Origin: Lolium rigidum
Lineage: Eukaryota; Streptophyta; Magnoliopsida; Poales; Poaceae
Direction: 5' to 3'
Assembly (NCBI RefSeq): GCF_022539505.1
Contig: NC_061512.1
Location: forward strand, 254,092,510-254,156,509
DNA length: 64,000 nt
Both the position numbers and the translations under genes were made by a program. The notes under the pieces were generated by a model, which was not told the origin of the DNA, searched no databases, and saw only the letters and a list, made by a program, of their open reading frames with translations. Positions 1 to 9,557 of the stretch are shown piece by piece (within the stretch, counting starts at the first letter, position 1; every line of letters begins with the position of its first letter).

Positions 1-150
1 TCATATTGCAGGAACTAATGCACATCTGAACATGATTCTGTTAAGGTGATCCTTCGCAACGAACATGCCTAAGTCTTTACCTGCTTTTCCGAACAGTAAA
101 GGAAATAGACGATGACAGAGGCTGTTGCAGATGCAGTGCGGGCACCCTGA

Positions 151-290
151 CCTGGGAGCAGCTCCTAGTCCGGCAGCGGCAGCCTCGTCCGTGCACATCG
201 AGTTGGCAAAGATCATGTGACCTGGGCGCCGCCCACACTCCCGCAGCGGCGGTCTCATCCGCGCACATGTTGTTGCCAAAGATCAGCGGA
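151..290. repeat. 70-bp imperfect tandem duplication
   Basis: Two adjacent units (151-220 and 221-290) share CCTGGG at their start, a CGGCAGC/CCGCAGC block, CTCGTCC/CTCATCC, a GCACAT block and GGCAAAGATCA/GCCAAAGATCA. Open frames run through both units on the - strand, but the translation (Ala- and Cys-containing, repeated IFxNxMCxDExAAAG) is not one I recognise. It may be a decayed exon or a repeat. The rest of 1-900 shows nothing I can name. Confidence 0.5.
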
Positions 291-904
291 AGGTACAGGG
301 ACAAACCTCTAAGCTTACATGGTTGTGTGCTGCCGCTGGGTAGGAGAGATCAAGAGGAGAGCGGCTGATAGATGTTGTGGGGCTCTGTTTAGGGGGGGCT
401 TGGTCATATTTGGTATCAGATGTGATTGTCTCCTTAATTATACCGATTTGATTGGTATGCAATAAATTCTTACCTTTTTTAACAGATGACATCGGTGGGT
501 AATTCTCCCACGAACGGGGAAGGATGCAGGATCAAACGGTGGTTCTTAGTTTAGAGATATTGAACGGACAGGATGGCTCCAATGACGACCATCAAAGTGC
601 GTTGAGTGTCAAACGACCAACTCCCATTTAATAGTAAAGATTTTTGTGAATTTTTGAAAACTTTGAAAAATGCACATTTCTGGGTGTTAAATTTATTATT
701 ACTGGGCAGAAAAAGATTTTGAAATCTCTAATTAACTAAAGAACTTTGCAAAACAAAAGTGCTACAGCAAGTAGATCAAGTGGAGGAAGAAAGAAATGTT
801 GTTTAGCTCTTCTATGCATATAAAATGTACTTGTTAACAAGGTTGATCAAGTCTTGCCACCAAAATTTTTTACATGTCATAGGAAGAAATAAACCTCAAA
901 TCAA

Positions 905-1263
905 TCATATTACCTTATATTGTATTGATGCGGATCCAATCATAATAGTTTGATATCCTTCTTTAGGATCATATATAGGACAATCAATAACTCCCACTTG
1001 GACAGTTCTTGAATTGGAAATTGTATTAACTCCACATATTTTATCAGTCTTCTTGGGGAAATAGACGAGTATGTTCCTTGTCATCAACATTAAAAGTAAC
1101 TTTTCCTTTGTTGCAATCAATAACAGCCCCTGCAGTATTAAGAAAGGGTCTCCCAAGAATAATGGACATATTATCATCTTCAGGTATTTCCAACACAACA
1201 AAATCAGTTAATATCAAGCAGTTTTGAGTAACTTGAACAGGAACATCCTCACATACACCAACA
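905..1263 (-). pseudogene. Ty3/gypsy (Athila-type) gag-pol remnant: aspartic protease region
   Basis: Read on the - strand, the segment encodes a stretch like the protease-proximal region of Athila-lineage gypsy polyproteins. It has LTDFVVLEIPEDDN, then the IILGRPFLNTAGAVID motif that follows the protease flap, then a KGKVTFNV-like segment. The frame breaks within about 50 codons after the GRPFLNT motif, so the C-terminal YFPKKTDK part lies in another frame. The upstream half is cut off by the assembly gap at 1264. It is a different family from the gypsy element at 12753-17262, whose corresponding motif is GRPFLRTVGATID. No intact enzyme is possible. Confidence 0.75.
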
Positions 1264-1363
1264 NNNNNNNNNNNNNNNNNNNNNNNNNNNNNNNNNNNNN
1301 NNNNNNNNNNNNNNNNNNNNNNNNNNNNNNNNNNNNNNNNNNNNNNNNNNNNNNNNNNNNNNN
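1264..1363. other. assembly gap (100 N)
   Basis: Exactly 100 N, the usual placeholder for a gap of unknown size. The gypsy protease remnant to the left is truncated by it. Confidence 0.99.
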
Positions 1364-1383
1364 CTAGGTCACCACACTTTTAA

Positions 1384-1909
1384 TTTCCAAAAAACAAATA
1401 TCTAGTTGGTTCAATTTGCTCAGGAAAAAACTTGACAAAAATGCTTCTTTTACTATATGCAGCGGAAACTGTGAATTTAAACTTTAAACTTTGAACTTTT
1501 CAGAGGCATGTCTTTCACTTTTCAATTCCTGAACAAATATTTCGTTGGTCCTATTTATTCAGAAAAAACTAGACAAAATTTTGGCCAAAAATGACCCAAA
1601 ACTGCCTAAAGATGCCTCTGTAATTAATAAAACTGTGCAAAACTATAAAAAACTGTGTTACTGTCGCGGCCCACGCGGCCCGTACGCGGCGAGCGACGCG
1701 CAGCAACGCGGCGCCCACGCGGCTGACGGACGCGGCGCCCACGCTGCGAGCAGACGCGGCCCGCACGCAGTGCGGCCTGCTAACGCGGCCTTCTTTCGGC
1801 CCAACCGCGGCCTGGCCAGCGCAGCCGACGCGGCCCGCACACGGTGCCCACGCGGAGGCACTCCTGGCCGTCGGATTCGATCCGACGGCTCCGCTTTTCT
1901 TTCGCTGGG
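1384..1909 (+). repeat. LTR-U3-like or promoter-like segment with GC-rich degenerate repeats
   Basis: An A/T-rich part (1384-1660) contains two related blocks near 1404-1440 and 1543-1585 (TTGGT..ATTT..TCAG.AAAAAACT.GACAAAA). It is followed by a sharply GC-rich part (1665-1860) built of irregular ACGCGGC/CGGCCCACGCGGC units. This layout, ending at a TATA box, resembles the U3 of a grass LTR retrotransposon, but I cannot find its LTR boundaries. The long open frames here on both strands are products of GC bias and are not called as genes. Confidence 0.35.
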
Positions 1910-1950
1910 TATAAAAACCGCCCAACCGGCCGAAAAACCCTAACCCTAAC
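1910..1950 (+). promoter_or_regulatory. TATA box followed by telo-box-like AAACCCTAACCCTAA
   Basis: TATAAAAA at 1910-1917 sits about 18 bases upstream of AAACCCTAACCCTAA (1935-1949), then a C/T-rich stretch. The arrangement fits a transcription start, either in an LTR or in a truncated cellular promoter. Only two telomere-like units are present, so this is not an interstitial telomere array. Confidence 0.4.
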
Positions 1951-2605
1951 TCATTTCGCCCCCGACCCGCTCTCTAGCCACATTCTGGCGGCTGGGAGAC
2001 GACGGCGGCGGCCCGCGCGCGCGCCTGGCCACCTTGTCGCCGGCGGCGAGCGGAGCAGCCTGCCCCTCCTCCCACTGCGCGCTCGGCCTGGCGTCACGCC
2101 GGTGACGACGGAGCCCTCCCCGCGAGACTCCCCCGCGGTTCTCTGTGGCGGAGAGGAAGCGGCGGCGTCGCCCGGCAGCTGCTCGAGCGAGCACGCACCG
2201 GCGTCGAGCTGCCCTTCCTCTCCTTCCTCCACCAGACCCCGGCGCGGCGGCCAAGGAACGGAGGCAGAAAAACGGGCGGCGGCGCCCCCCTGTACCCTTT
2301 GCCGGCGGCGCCTGCACCCGAGGGTGGGCGCACCTCCGTCAAAGGGCGCAGAGGTGGTTCCCTTTACCGCCAACGGCGGCACAACTTTGCCGGCGACATT
2401 TGAGTAGCAGCAGCCGGTAACTGTCGGCGGTGGCGGCGCGGTGGCCCCACTGCCCCTATGCTTTTTCTCCGGTGAGCCCAAGGCCCCGGCCGGTAGAAAC
2501 TTTCTTTTCCCTTTTCTTTGGGTAGGGTTTGGTCACAGGGATGAACTAGGGTTTCATTTACTGTTTCTTTTCTACCCGAAAAAAGCAAAGATCTACACAC
2601 TAGCT
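1951..2605 (-). mobile_element. probable leader of an antisense LTR retrotransposon
   Basis: On the - strand this follows directly from the primer-binding site at 2606-2617, so it should be the untranslated leader of the element whose LTR is 2619-3038. It contains AAACCCTAG and is strongly GC-rich. No gag is recognisable. Where the leader ends and the + strand TATA-bearing segment begins is unclear, since both explanations compete for 1950-2400. Confidence 0.4.
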
Positions 2606-2617
2606 GCTCTGATACCA
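2606..2617 (-). other. primer-binding site (initiator tRNA-Met type)
   Basis: The - strand reads TGGTATCAGAGC, the standard plant copia/gypsy primer site complementary to the 3' end of initiator tRNA-Met. It lies one base from the CA end of the adjacent LTR. Confidence 0.85.
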
Positions 2618-2618
2618 A

Positions 2619-3038
2619 TGTTAATTCCCGAGGATCAACTAGTGTAGATCTAATCGAGTAGAGACTATCACTGTAACGAATTGTATGCATGTACTGTGAG
2701 TGGGAGATGAAGATACTGTGAATGCTGTGATGTTTACCTTCTTCTTTGAGGAGGACGAGCCTGCCGACGTTGACGTGGTGACGGCGGTGGATCCGTGAGG
2801 GAGTGGTGGCAGTGGAGCTTCCCGTCGGCACTGCACTAACCCTAATCGGTGGGTCGTCTGGTGGGGCGAGTGGCAGCTCAGGGCAACCTCGTACCGAGTG
2901 CCACTGGCCCCCACCACTCTATATAGTGCAGGCGACAGGGGCCCACCAACCAGCGAACGGTTGGGCGCCCCCGATCAGGGCTCGGTCAAAGGGCACGTCG
3001 AGCCGTTGGGCTCGAACGTGGTGGAGATCAACCTAACA
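2619..3038 (-). mobile_element. LTR (about 420 bp) of an antisense LTR retrotransposon
   Basis: On the - strand it starts TGTTAGG (3038-3032) and ends ATTAACA (2619 side), giving TG...CA termini with a TGTTA/TAACA inverted repeat, directly followed by the primer site. A TATA-like CTATATAG lies near 2917-2926. The matching second LTR and the coding region are absent, so the copy is truncated. It is probably a Ty1/copia element, judging from the short LTR and primer site. Confidence 0.7.
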
Positions 3039-3054
3039 TCAGACACTCACTAAC

Positions 3055-3270
3055 AGCACGAAGCGGGTCTCCAGCTAAGGCATGTCGTGCCCTTCTGATA
3101 ATCCCGTCCCCTGAGGTGAGCGGATAGTACGTCGAGGAGAGATAATCCAGATGGCTGGTGTAGACGTCTGTCTAGTTTACCAAGTGGGCGGTGTGCTCGG
3201 CGGAAGCTACGTATTGCCGAAGGTATCCGAACTCTTGATCCGAGGGTTGTGAATCAAAGTCCCTTCGCTG
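3055..3270. pseudogene. unrecognised gene fragment, related to 7541-7945
   Basis: Contains GGCATGTCGTGCC, a GAGATAATCCAGATGGCT block, GTAGACGTCTGTC and GATCCGAGGGTTGTGAATC. Each has a counterpart in 7541-7945 (ACATGTCGTGCC, GAGATCATCCGGAAGGCT / GGTCCTCCGGATGGCT, GTATATGTCTGCC, GATCCGAGGGTGGCGAGTC). On the - strand the 7.6-kb copy reads as short exon-like peptides (ADIYASHPEDLTSAY). A distant resemblance to the end of a NAC-type N-terminal domain is possible but weak. Neither copy is intact. Confidence 0.4.
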
Positions 3271-3473
3271 TATGGGCCTGGCGTGGTAGGTTGAAGAAAA
3301 ATATGCAAGATGTAGGATCGTCGTCCGAGCGATTCCTACGGAAGCTCCTATACACCGGGTTTACTGGAATACTAGATCGCGGCCGCGTACCCTCCAATGG
3401 CCTCCATGTATGTCGGGCTCGGCCAACATAAGTTTTAACGAGTTGCAGTCCTATTGGGCAGTCTTCTATTCTT

Positions 3474-3690
3474 ACTAGTTGAATGCCCGTGCTTCGCCAT
3501 GGCTCAATAAACTGATCCAACTAAAAGACTCAATTTCAAACATAAAATTTATGCTTAATTAGTTATGCGTTAAATATGTGAAATGCTATATATAACTCAT
3601 TTTGGTTGTATGATTAGTTACGGAAAAAATAACATCAAACTTCCCTAGAGCCTATATAGCACAAATGCCAGTGCGGTTGCTACGGGTCCA
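3474..3690 (+). repeat. dispersed-repeat terminus motif, two copies
   Basis: Bases 3474-3500 (ACTAGTTGAATGCCCGTGC plus TTCGCC) and 3664-3688 (AATGCCAGTGCGGTTGCTACGGG) are variants of the motif TGAATGCCCGTGCGTTGCTACGG. It recurs at 32908-32937 and 62142-62172 and is common at one end of short grass repeats. I do not assign a superfamily. From 3691 to 3890 I see nothing further I can name. Confidence 0.5.
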
Positions 3691-3889
3691 TTTTCTATTA
3701 TGTGGATGAATCTGGCGTGAGATGAGGCTGACTCCATCTAAGCCAAGCGATCTGAAAGTTGTTGTTGATGACCAGCTTGGGGAGGACGACGGCGCTCAGC
3801 TTGTTGCAATGCCGCCTCTTCTTAGACGCCGAGGGTGAGTTGGTACCACGCGTCCGCTTGCGCCGGGGGAGCCCCAAGCGGTACCACAC

Positions 3890-4662
3890 GATTTTTTTTT
3901 TTGGTTTTGCATTTTTTTTGGTTTACCCGGATAGACAAATTTTAGATTCTCAAAATTCCAAATGTAAATACGAAAGTAGGAAGATTTTAGTTTTTCTATA
4001 AATTACGGATTTTATATTTTTTTAATTTTTTTAAAATTAAAATTAATAATTGCATCCTGCATAAAGATTACTATTACTTTTACACAATTTTTAGATTTTC
4101 AAATTTTTAGGTTTTAGGTTTGGCAAAAAAAATTAAAAATTAAAAATAATACAAATTAAAAAGTTAATGTTTATTTATTTATTCAAGATTATTATTACAT
4201 CATTACTTTTGTTTATTAAAAGAATTATTTGAAATTCAAACAAAAAATAAATGTGACATCGACCAACATGTTGGATTGATATGATACTAGTATCACATCA
4301 TGCGCGCGAAGCACTTGGTTGCGGGACGGAATGGAACTTGAAAGTTAAGCGTGCTAGTGCTAGAGTAGTGGGAGGATGGGTGACCGAGCGGGAAGTTTGA
4401 CTAGAGATAAGTGTAGTTAAAGATAGAGACTAAACTATGCAAATAACTAAAATAATAGAAAAAAAGGAGTGAATTTTTTTTAGAAAATCTAGAGATATTT
4501 TCGCCGACGCGCGAAACCCATGTGGACGGACCTTTAGTCTCAGTTCGTAAGCAACCGGGACAAAGGGGGGGGGGCCTTTAGTCTCGACCCTTTAGTCCCG
4601 GTTGCACAACCGAGACTAAACCCCGTTATGAACCGGGACTAAAGGGCTTTTTTCTACTAGTG
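3890..4662 (-). mobile_element. CACTA (En/Spm-type) transposon terminal region, partial
   Basis: Read on the - strand, the end at 4662 begins CACTAGTAGAAAAAAG and continues into CCCTTTAGTCCCGGTT and its inverted partner AACCGGGACTAAAGG, the subterminal hairpins of grass CACTA elements. Stem-loops fill 4530-4650. A 5S-derived segment (4311-4396) lies inside. The A/T-rich stretch 3890-4260 probably belongs to it, but the other end is not found and no transposase is present. Confidence 0.65.
4311..4396 (+). pseudogene. 5S rRNA-derived segment within the CACTA region
   Basis: The run AGTTAAGCGTGCT, AGAGTAGT, GGATGGGTGACC and GGGAAGT keeps the order and spacing of the 3' two thirds of plant 5S rRNA, including the part around the RNA polymerase III internal control region. 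The 5' third is diverged, and there is no T-run terminator immediately after. It is a 5S-related insert carried in the transposon, not a functional 5S gene. Confidence 0.7.
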
Positions 4663-4816
4663 CCCATGTAGAGAAAACTGTGTTCTTTGATAGTTAGCAT
4701 CAGTAATCTCTTATAGCTAACTCTATCGTGCCCAGCTGTTGTATACGAACTGCTGTGACTTGTGACCCAATTTGATGTTTCGCTCTAAATCAAGACTTTG
4801 TGACTTGTGACACAAT

Positions 4817-5128
4817 ATGCATCTGGTGCAATTTTTACGTGAGGAAGCAGCAATGTCTGAGCCACCTGGAGAAAGCGACATGCCAAATGTGGAGGCGCAC
4901 AATGAGATATCAGCTGAAGCTGAGTTAGCAGTTGAGGGAGCAGACCCTGTGCTCATCGACCTGCCTACTCCTAAAGCTACACTGCCACATCCTGCAGCTA
5001 CAGGAACTAGCTGTGCAAGCCGCCCGTGCCATGGATGGATTAGCGAATCTGAGAGTGATTCGGACTATGAAGAGTACCTCGCAAGTCGACAACATGTCGT
5101 AGCTTGCTGTGTACGAGGAGGCAACTGA
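4817..5128 (+). CDS. unrecognised acidic ORF, possible last exon of a degraded gene
   Basis: An open frame of up to 103 codons rich in Glu, Ala and Pro, with an acidic Ser cluster (SESESDSDYEEY) near the C terminus. I do not recognise a family. The sequence after its stop (5129-5240) continues, once the LINE at 5251-6653 is removed, into 6665 onward, so the LINE sits in what may be the 3' flank of this gene. The CACTA terminus ends 155 bases upstream, so upstream exons may have been separated or lost. It could also be chance coding in a repeat. Confidence 0.3.
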   Translation: MHLVQFLREEAAMSEPPGESDMPNVEAHNEISAEAELAVEGADPVLIDLPTPKATLPHPAATGTSCASRPCHGWISESESDSDYEEYLASRQHVVACCVRGGN

Positions 5129-5250
5129 GTATAGATGAGATGCGAAGTGAAGCCGCCTAACTTTAGATGTTTCTGATCTGTGATCTTCCTTTGTCATCTC
5201 GACATGGAGCTAGTAGCCAAATTGCCATGAGTAGTCAGTAACTACACCTA

Positions 5251-6653
5251 CCGATGTTCATGCTATCTTTTTTTGAAATACCCAAAGGGGTTAGGAAAAG
5301 ATTAGACTTTTATCGATCTCGTTTGTTTTGGCAGAACGATCAGCTAAAACGAAAGTACAAATTGACTAAATGGAACATTATTTGTAGACCCAAGGAGCAA
5401 GGGGGATTGGGGGTGGAGGTTTTGGAACTGAAAAACAGATGTTTGTTAAGCAAATGGTTATATAAACTTCTTAATGAAGAAGGAGTTTGGCAAGAACTTT
5501 TACACAATAAATACCTCAAGAACAAGACTTTGTCACAAGTGACTGCGAAACCAACCGACTCTCCCTTTTGGAAAGGACTCATAGGAGTGAAAGACGATTT
5601 CTTCTCACGAGGTTCGTTCACAATTGGGAATGGCCAGCAAGTACGCTTTTGGGAAGACAATTGGCTGGGCGATGCTCCTTTGGCATCCCAATATCCTTCG
5701 TTGTATAATATCGTCCGACGAAAAAATGTTTTAGTCGCCGATGTTCTTTCAAATACACCTCTGAATATAGAGTTTAGAAGGACTTTGACAGGAAACAAGT
5801 GGGATGCTTGGATTGCATTAGTCCAACTCCTTATTCTTGTAACCTTGTCAGAGGAGAAGGATATTTTTGTATGGAAGTTAACAACGTCTGGATCTTTCAC
5901 GGTAAAATCCATGTACGAAGATTATATGAACGGTCATACGATCTATCTTCGTAAATATATTTGGAAACTTAAGATACCACTGAAAGTCAAGATTTTTATG
6001 TGGTTTCTTCATAGAAAAGTTATACTCACTAAAGATAATTTAGCTCGCCGGAATTGGAATGGTTGCATGAAATGTGCGTTTTGTGATTCATCGGAATCAA
6101 TCAATCATCCGTTCTTTGATTGTCCCTTCGCTAAACTTATTTGGAGAGTTATTCAGTTCACTTTCAATATTGTTCCTCCAACAAATGTTACAAATATGTT
6201 TGGAAATTGGTTAAACGGAGTTGACAAAGTGTCCAAGTTCAGAATTAGAATTGGGTTTTGCGCGCTCATGTGGGCTATATGGAACTGCCGCAATGATATT
6301 GTCTTTAACAAGAGTACGAACTCAAATTTTTTACAGGTTATCCGTATGGTCTCACACTGGATCCACGAATGGTCTCTTTTACTGCCGGAGACGCAACGCG
6401 AGCCTATGCATGCTGGATGCCGCCGGCTGGATGCGGTGGCACGGGCTATATACAACCAGGATGGCTGGCGTCCTGTTAAACGACTTTCAGATGTATAAGC
6501 GAGTTTCTCTTATTTTTCATTGGCTAGTTTTTGTGTACACGCTTTGTGATTCGTGAATTGTAAACTAAAGATTATGTTATCTGGATAATAAAAGAGGGCT
6601 GCGTGCATCGATTGATGCAGAGGCCGGGGTCAGCCCCCATTTCGAAAGAAAAA
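5251..6653 (+). mobile_element. 5'-truncated L1-type LINE with 11-bp target-site duplications
   Basis: The insertion is bounded by AACTACACCTA at 5240-5250 and 6654-6664. The 3' end has an AATAAAAG signal near 6586 and a short A-rich tail (GAAAGAAAAAAAC). Only the part of ORF2 after the reverse transcriptase is retained. The polarity, tail and duplications are those expected of target-primed reverse transcription. Confidence 0.85.
5254..6498 (+). pseudogene. LINE ORF2 C-terminal part (post-RT segment, zinc-binding RVT domain)
   Basis: An open frame of 414 codons without its reverse transcriptase domain. It starts in the segment that follows RT in plant LINEs (FWQNDQLKRKYKLTKW..CRPKEQGGLGV) and continues through the WKGLIGVKDDF / GNGQQVRFWEDNWLG motif. 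It then runs into the zf-RVT region (YIWKLKIPLKVKIFMWFLHR, a CxxC (CAFC), and HPFFDCPFAKLIW) and a terminal MWAIWNCRNDIVF segment. The frame is still open, which suggests a fairly recent insertion, but the product lacks endonuclease and RT and cannot drive retrotransposition. Confidence 0.85.
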
Positions 6654-6664
6654 AACTACACCTA

Positions 6665-7540
6665 TTGTCACACTTGTGCTTTTTATCCTATCTGGGTGAT
6701 GCTTGCTGTGCAATTTACTGTTCCTTGGTTGTGAATACAAAATATCATCAAGTATGGATGGTGAATACAAGACTGGCATGCTGCAAACCGGATACTATAG
6801 GTATACAACATTAACATAAAAAGGACGGTGTTTGTCGGTTTTGTTTGTACTAGATCCATACAAACCATCTACGATTAAACCTTATGACTGGAGGCTATGA
6901 AATTTGGCAGTATGGGTCTGTTTATTGCTTATCGCTGTTAGAGAAGTTCAGCAATTGGACCTTAACACAGATTAGCCAGAGTACTGGCAGATTATCTATG
7001 GTTGTCGGTGCAACAGCCAGAACATATCACAGTATTTGTCTTAGCCTATCGGGTTTGTACTCTTACCGTAAGATAGTGGAACCTTGCCCAGGGAGACGCG
7101 ATATGAACAGAATAGAATAATATACCACAAGAAGCAAAACATGCCAAGTGTGCTCGTGATTTATAAGGTGTGACTGATAACTCTGTTTTTAGTTCAAATG
7201 CTAGTCGTGTGAGCTGAAAAGGTTGGCAGCACAGTTGCACAGCGTGCCTCACCAACTCGTTTGCTAATGTTCAGTTTGACAGGTGCAACAACACGATATT
7301 ATCGCATTAACTGCGGCAGTATGCAAATGGCTATATATAACACTCTTGGTTAGTGATTGATCCATAGTCCAAGAAAAGCTCAACCCAGTAAGATGAGTAG
7401 TGTGAACCTGAACAAAGCAAGCAGATGAGGGTAAGAAAACACGATGTGTAGATATGGGTGTGGGAGGTGTCGGTAAAATGGTGGCCGCATAGACTACCAG
7501 TTGCATTAGACATTAAGTTACAAGCAGGCTGAACCGGAAG
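6665..7540. other. no recognisable gene
   Basis: Unique-looking sequence that is continuous with 5129-5250 if the LINE is removed. I see short frames only and no domain, RNA gene or transposon terminus. Confidence 0.5.
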
Positions 7541-7945
7541 AAGCTGGTCCCCAACGTCTGCAGCAGCTAAGGACTTAGACATGTCGTGCCTTTTGCTAAT
7601 CTCAGGTAAGCGCAAAGTAGGTCGAGGTGAGATCATCCGGAAGGCTTCGTGAATAACAACCATCGGCTTTCTTCTTGGACGCCGCTAAACGGAATACCTT
7701 GGCTGTACCGCGCGCGTGGCACAATCGCTCATTGGATGGAACTTGGTGAAAAAGAACCACTGAGAGATGCTGTTCCTCTGAGGGGAGCGCGCGGGGGTGG
7801 GGGTATGCAGAAGTGAGGTCCTCCGGATGGCTCGCGTATATGTCTGCCGAGTGCACGAAGTCGGCGGTGGGGAAGCGACGAAGGGCCGGAGGTATCGTTC
7901 TAGAAGCTCAAGATCCGAGGGTGGCGAGTCGAAATCCCTTCCTCC
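7541..7945. pseudogene. second copy of the unrecognised gene fragment
   Basis: Related to 3055-3270 (see there), but longer and internally duplicated. The block GAGATCATCCGGAAGG near 7630 and GGTCCTCCGGATGG near 7817 are variants of the same segment. On the - strand it reads LPDDLTSTYF and HPEDLTSAYP, so two exon-like repeats are separated by about 190 bases. There is no complete reading frame. Confidence 0.4.
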
Positions 7946-8079
7946 TGGTTCTTAGATCAACTTGGATTGATAGGAACAATAGGATTTTCAAAAACATATC
8001 AAGGATAGGGTCATCAGGTCTTCCTCTTGATACGATTGTCGAGGAAATGGATATGTGGAAACGAGTGAGGTTATTGTGA
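7940..8079 (+). pseudogene. LINE ORF2 C-terminal tail fragment
   Basis: The + strand frame reads LRSTWIDRNNRIFKN followed by VEEMDMWKRV and a stop. This is the pattern of the extreme C terminus of plant L1-type ORF2 (W..W..RN.R.F....., then EE...W). It is joined directly to the preceding gene fragment, with no upstream LINE sequence visible. Confidence 0.5.
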
Positions 8080-8080
8080 G

Positions 8081-8169
8081 GCTGGTCATAGTGGGAGAAG
8101 TAACTTAGACCAGTAACACATGCCATGTTACTAGTCTAGGTTACTACCTTCATAGTGGGTAGTAACTTA
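8081..8169. mobile_element. MITE-like palindromic segment, partial
   Basis: GGCTGGTCATAGTGGGAG at 8081-8098 and a nearly palindromic core (AGTAACTTAGACCAGTAACA ... TTACTAGTCTAGGTTACTA) resemble the common grass MITE that starts GGCTGGTCATAGTGGG. It is interrupted after GTAGTAACTTA at 8169 by the LTR that starts at 8170, so only the first half is present. Confidence 0.55.
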
Positions 8170-8381
8170 TGTTAAAAGAGGTTAGAGATGATACGATCTT
8201 GACTGGAACTGGAATTGTAAGATAAATATGCTGACGAGATATAAGTGAATAGATAGATATGTATTGTTGAGATTGTAATCTAAACTAACTTGTAAACCCT
8301 AGCTCAGTTGAGCCTATATAAATACAGAGCCCCAAGCCGATGTGAATTGCACGGCATAATCAATCTCTTTGTTAGTTTTAT
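8170..8381 (+). mobile_element. 5' LTR (about 212 bp) of a copia element
   Basis: Starts TGTTAAAAGAGG and contains a TATA box (CCTATATAAATA, about 8313-8324). It ends GTTTTATA immediately before the primer site TGGTATCAGAGC (8383-8394). The expected CA terminus has been lost by mutation. The LTR directly abuts the interrupted MITE. A matching 3' LTR is not in the window. Confidence 0.7.
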
Positions 8382-8382
8382 A

Positions 8383-8394
8383 TGGTATCAGAGC
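8383..8394 (+). other. primer-binding site of the copia element
   Basis: TGGTATCAGAGC, complementary to initiator tRNA-Met, lies between the LTR and the gag start codon at 8413. Confidence 0.9.
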
Positions 8395-8412
8395 CAACAC
8401 TCCTAATCGTCC

Positions 8413-9557
8413 ATGGCTCCAACCAACTCCCCGTCCGCTCCGATCAACATCGCGGCCACACTGAGCGCCGCCATCTCCATCAAGCTTGATCAGGAAAATT
8501 ACCTGCTCTGGAAGGCCCAGGCTCTGCCAGCACTCTACGGCAACGATCTGTTCGGCTTCGTCGATGGTTCAAACGCTGCTCCACCGAAGCGCGTCCCTGC
8601 CGCGGTCGGAAGCTCGAGCCAGGTCGACAACCCTGAGTACGCCGCCTGGCGCAAGCAGGACCAGCAGGTCCTTAGCGGCCTGCTCTCCTCCCTCACACCA
8701 ACCGTCCTTGGCCACGTTCAGCTCCTGAAGACGTCGGAGCAGGTGTGGGAGGCTCTGGATCGGACGGTTGCGTCCAGGTCCAAGGCGCGGATCGTACAAC
8801 TCCGAACCGCGCTGGTGAAGCCGAAGAAGAGGGACACATCCATGTCTGCTACTTCCAGCAAACCAAGAAGATCGCCGATACGATGGCGACAGTCGGCAAT
8901 CCCCTCGGCGACGACGAGATCGTCTCGTACATCCTCGCTGGCCTTGGCGAGGACCACGAGAACTTCACCACTTCGATGAGTGTGATCGCTGGCAACGAGG
9001 ACTTCACCCTGGGAGACCTCTACGGGAATCTCACCGCCTATGAGGCACGAACTGGAGGCCGCGGCTCGGGCGGCCACCACGTCGCACCGTTCCAGCACTC
9101 CGCCAACAATGCCTCCCGCGGTGGCGGGCGCGGGAACTTCCAGCGTGGCGGACGCGGTCGTGGCGACGGAGGTCGCGGCAATGGCGGAGGCCGCTACGGC
9201 GGCTACAACGGCGGCTACAATGGCGGCTACAACGGTGGCGGCTACAACGGAAGAGGCCATGGCGGTGGCCGTGGCGATAACTCTGGGCGTGACGCTCAGG
9301 GTGGAGGACGTGGACGCGGCGGCAAATCAACTTGCCAAATCTGTGGCATCTACGACCATGATGCTCTATGCTGCTACTCACGGTTCAATCACGCGATCCA
9401 GCCAGAGAGCTCCACTCGCGCCGCCGCCAACTACACCAACGCCAACGACAGCTACACCAGCGATCCAAACTGGTACATGGATTCAGGTGCAACCGATCAT
9501 ATGACGAATGACATCGAGCGCCTCCATGTTCACGAGAACTACAAAGGCAACGAGTAG
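8413..9557 (+). pseudogene. copia gag with zinc knuckle and start of protease, frameshifted
   Basis: It starts with ATG at 8413. The N-terminal part has the copia gag pattern (KLDQENYLLWKAQ, WRKQDQQVLSGLLSSL, VWEALDRTVASRSKARIVQL). A frameshift between about 8820 and 8865 moves the rest into another frame (QTKKIADTMATVGNPLGDDE, then YILAGLGEDHENF). Next comes a long Gly/Arg linker with repeated GGYN units, a CX2CX4HX4C knuckle (CQIC..H..C) and the protease active site WYMDSGATDHM. The frame stops at TAG 9555-9557, where related elements have Gln, but it resumes in the same frame after it. The gag/pol product is therefore broken at least twice. Confidence 0.85.

Noticed and set aside
1935..1950. 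Interstitial telomere repeat
   Set aside because: Only two CCCTAA units are present. This is telo-box size, not an array.
1569..2481. Long overlapping ORFs on both strands in GC-rich DNA
   Set aside because: High GC removes stop codons by chance. Arg/Pro/Ala composition and mutual overlap without any domain speak against genes.
4311..4396. 5S rRNA gene
   Set aside because: Only the middle and 3' parts match, the 5' third is diverged, there is no T-run terminator directly after, and it lies in a CACTA terminus. Treated as a derived pseudogene.
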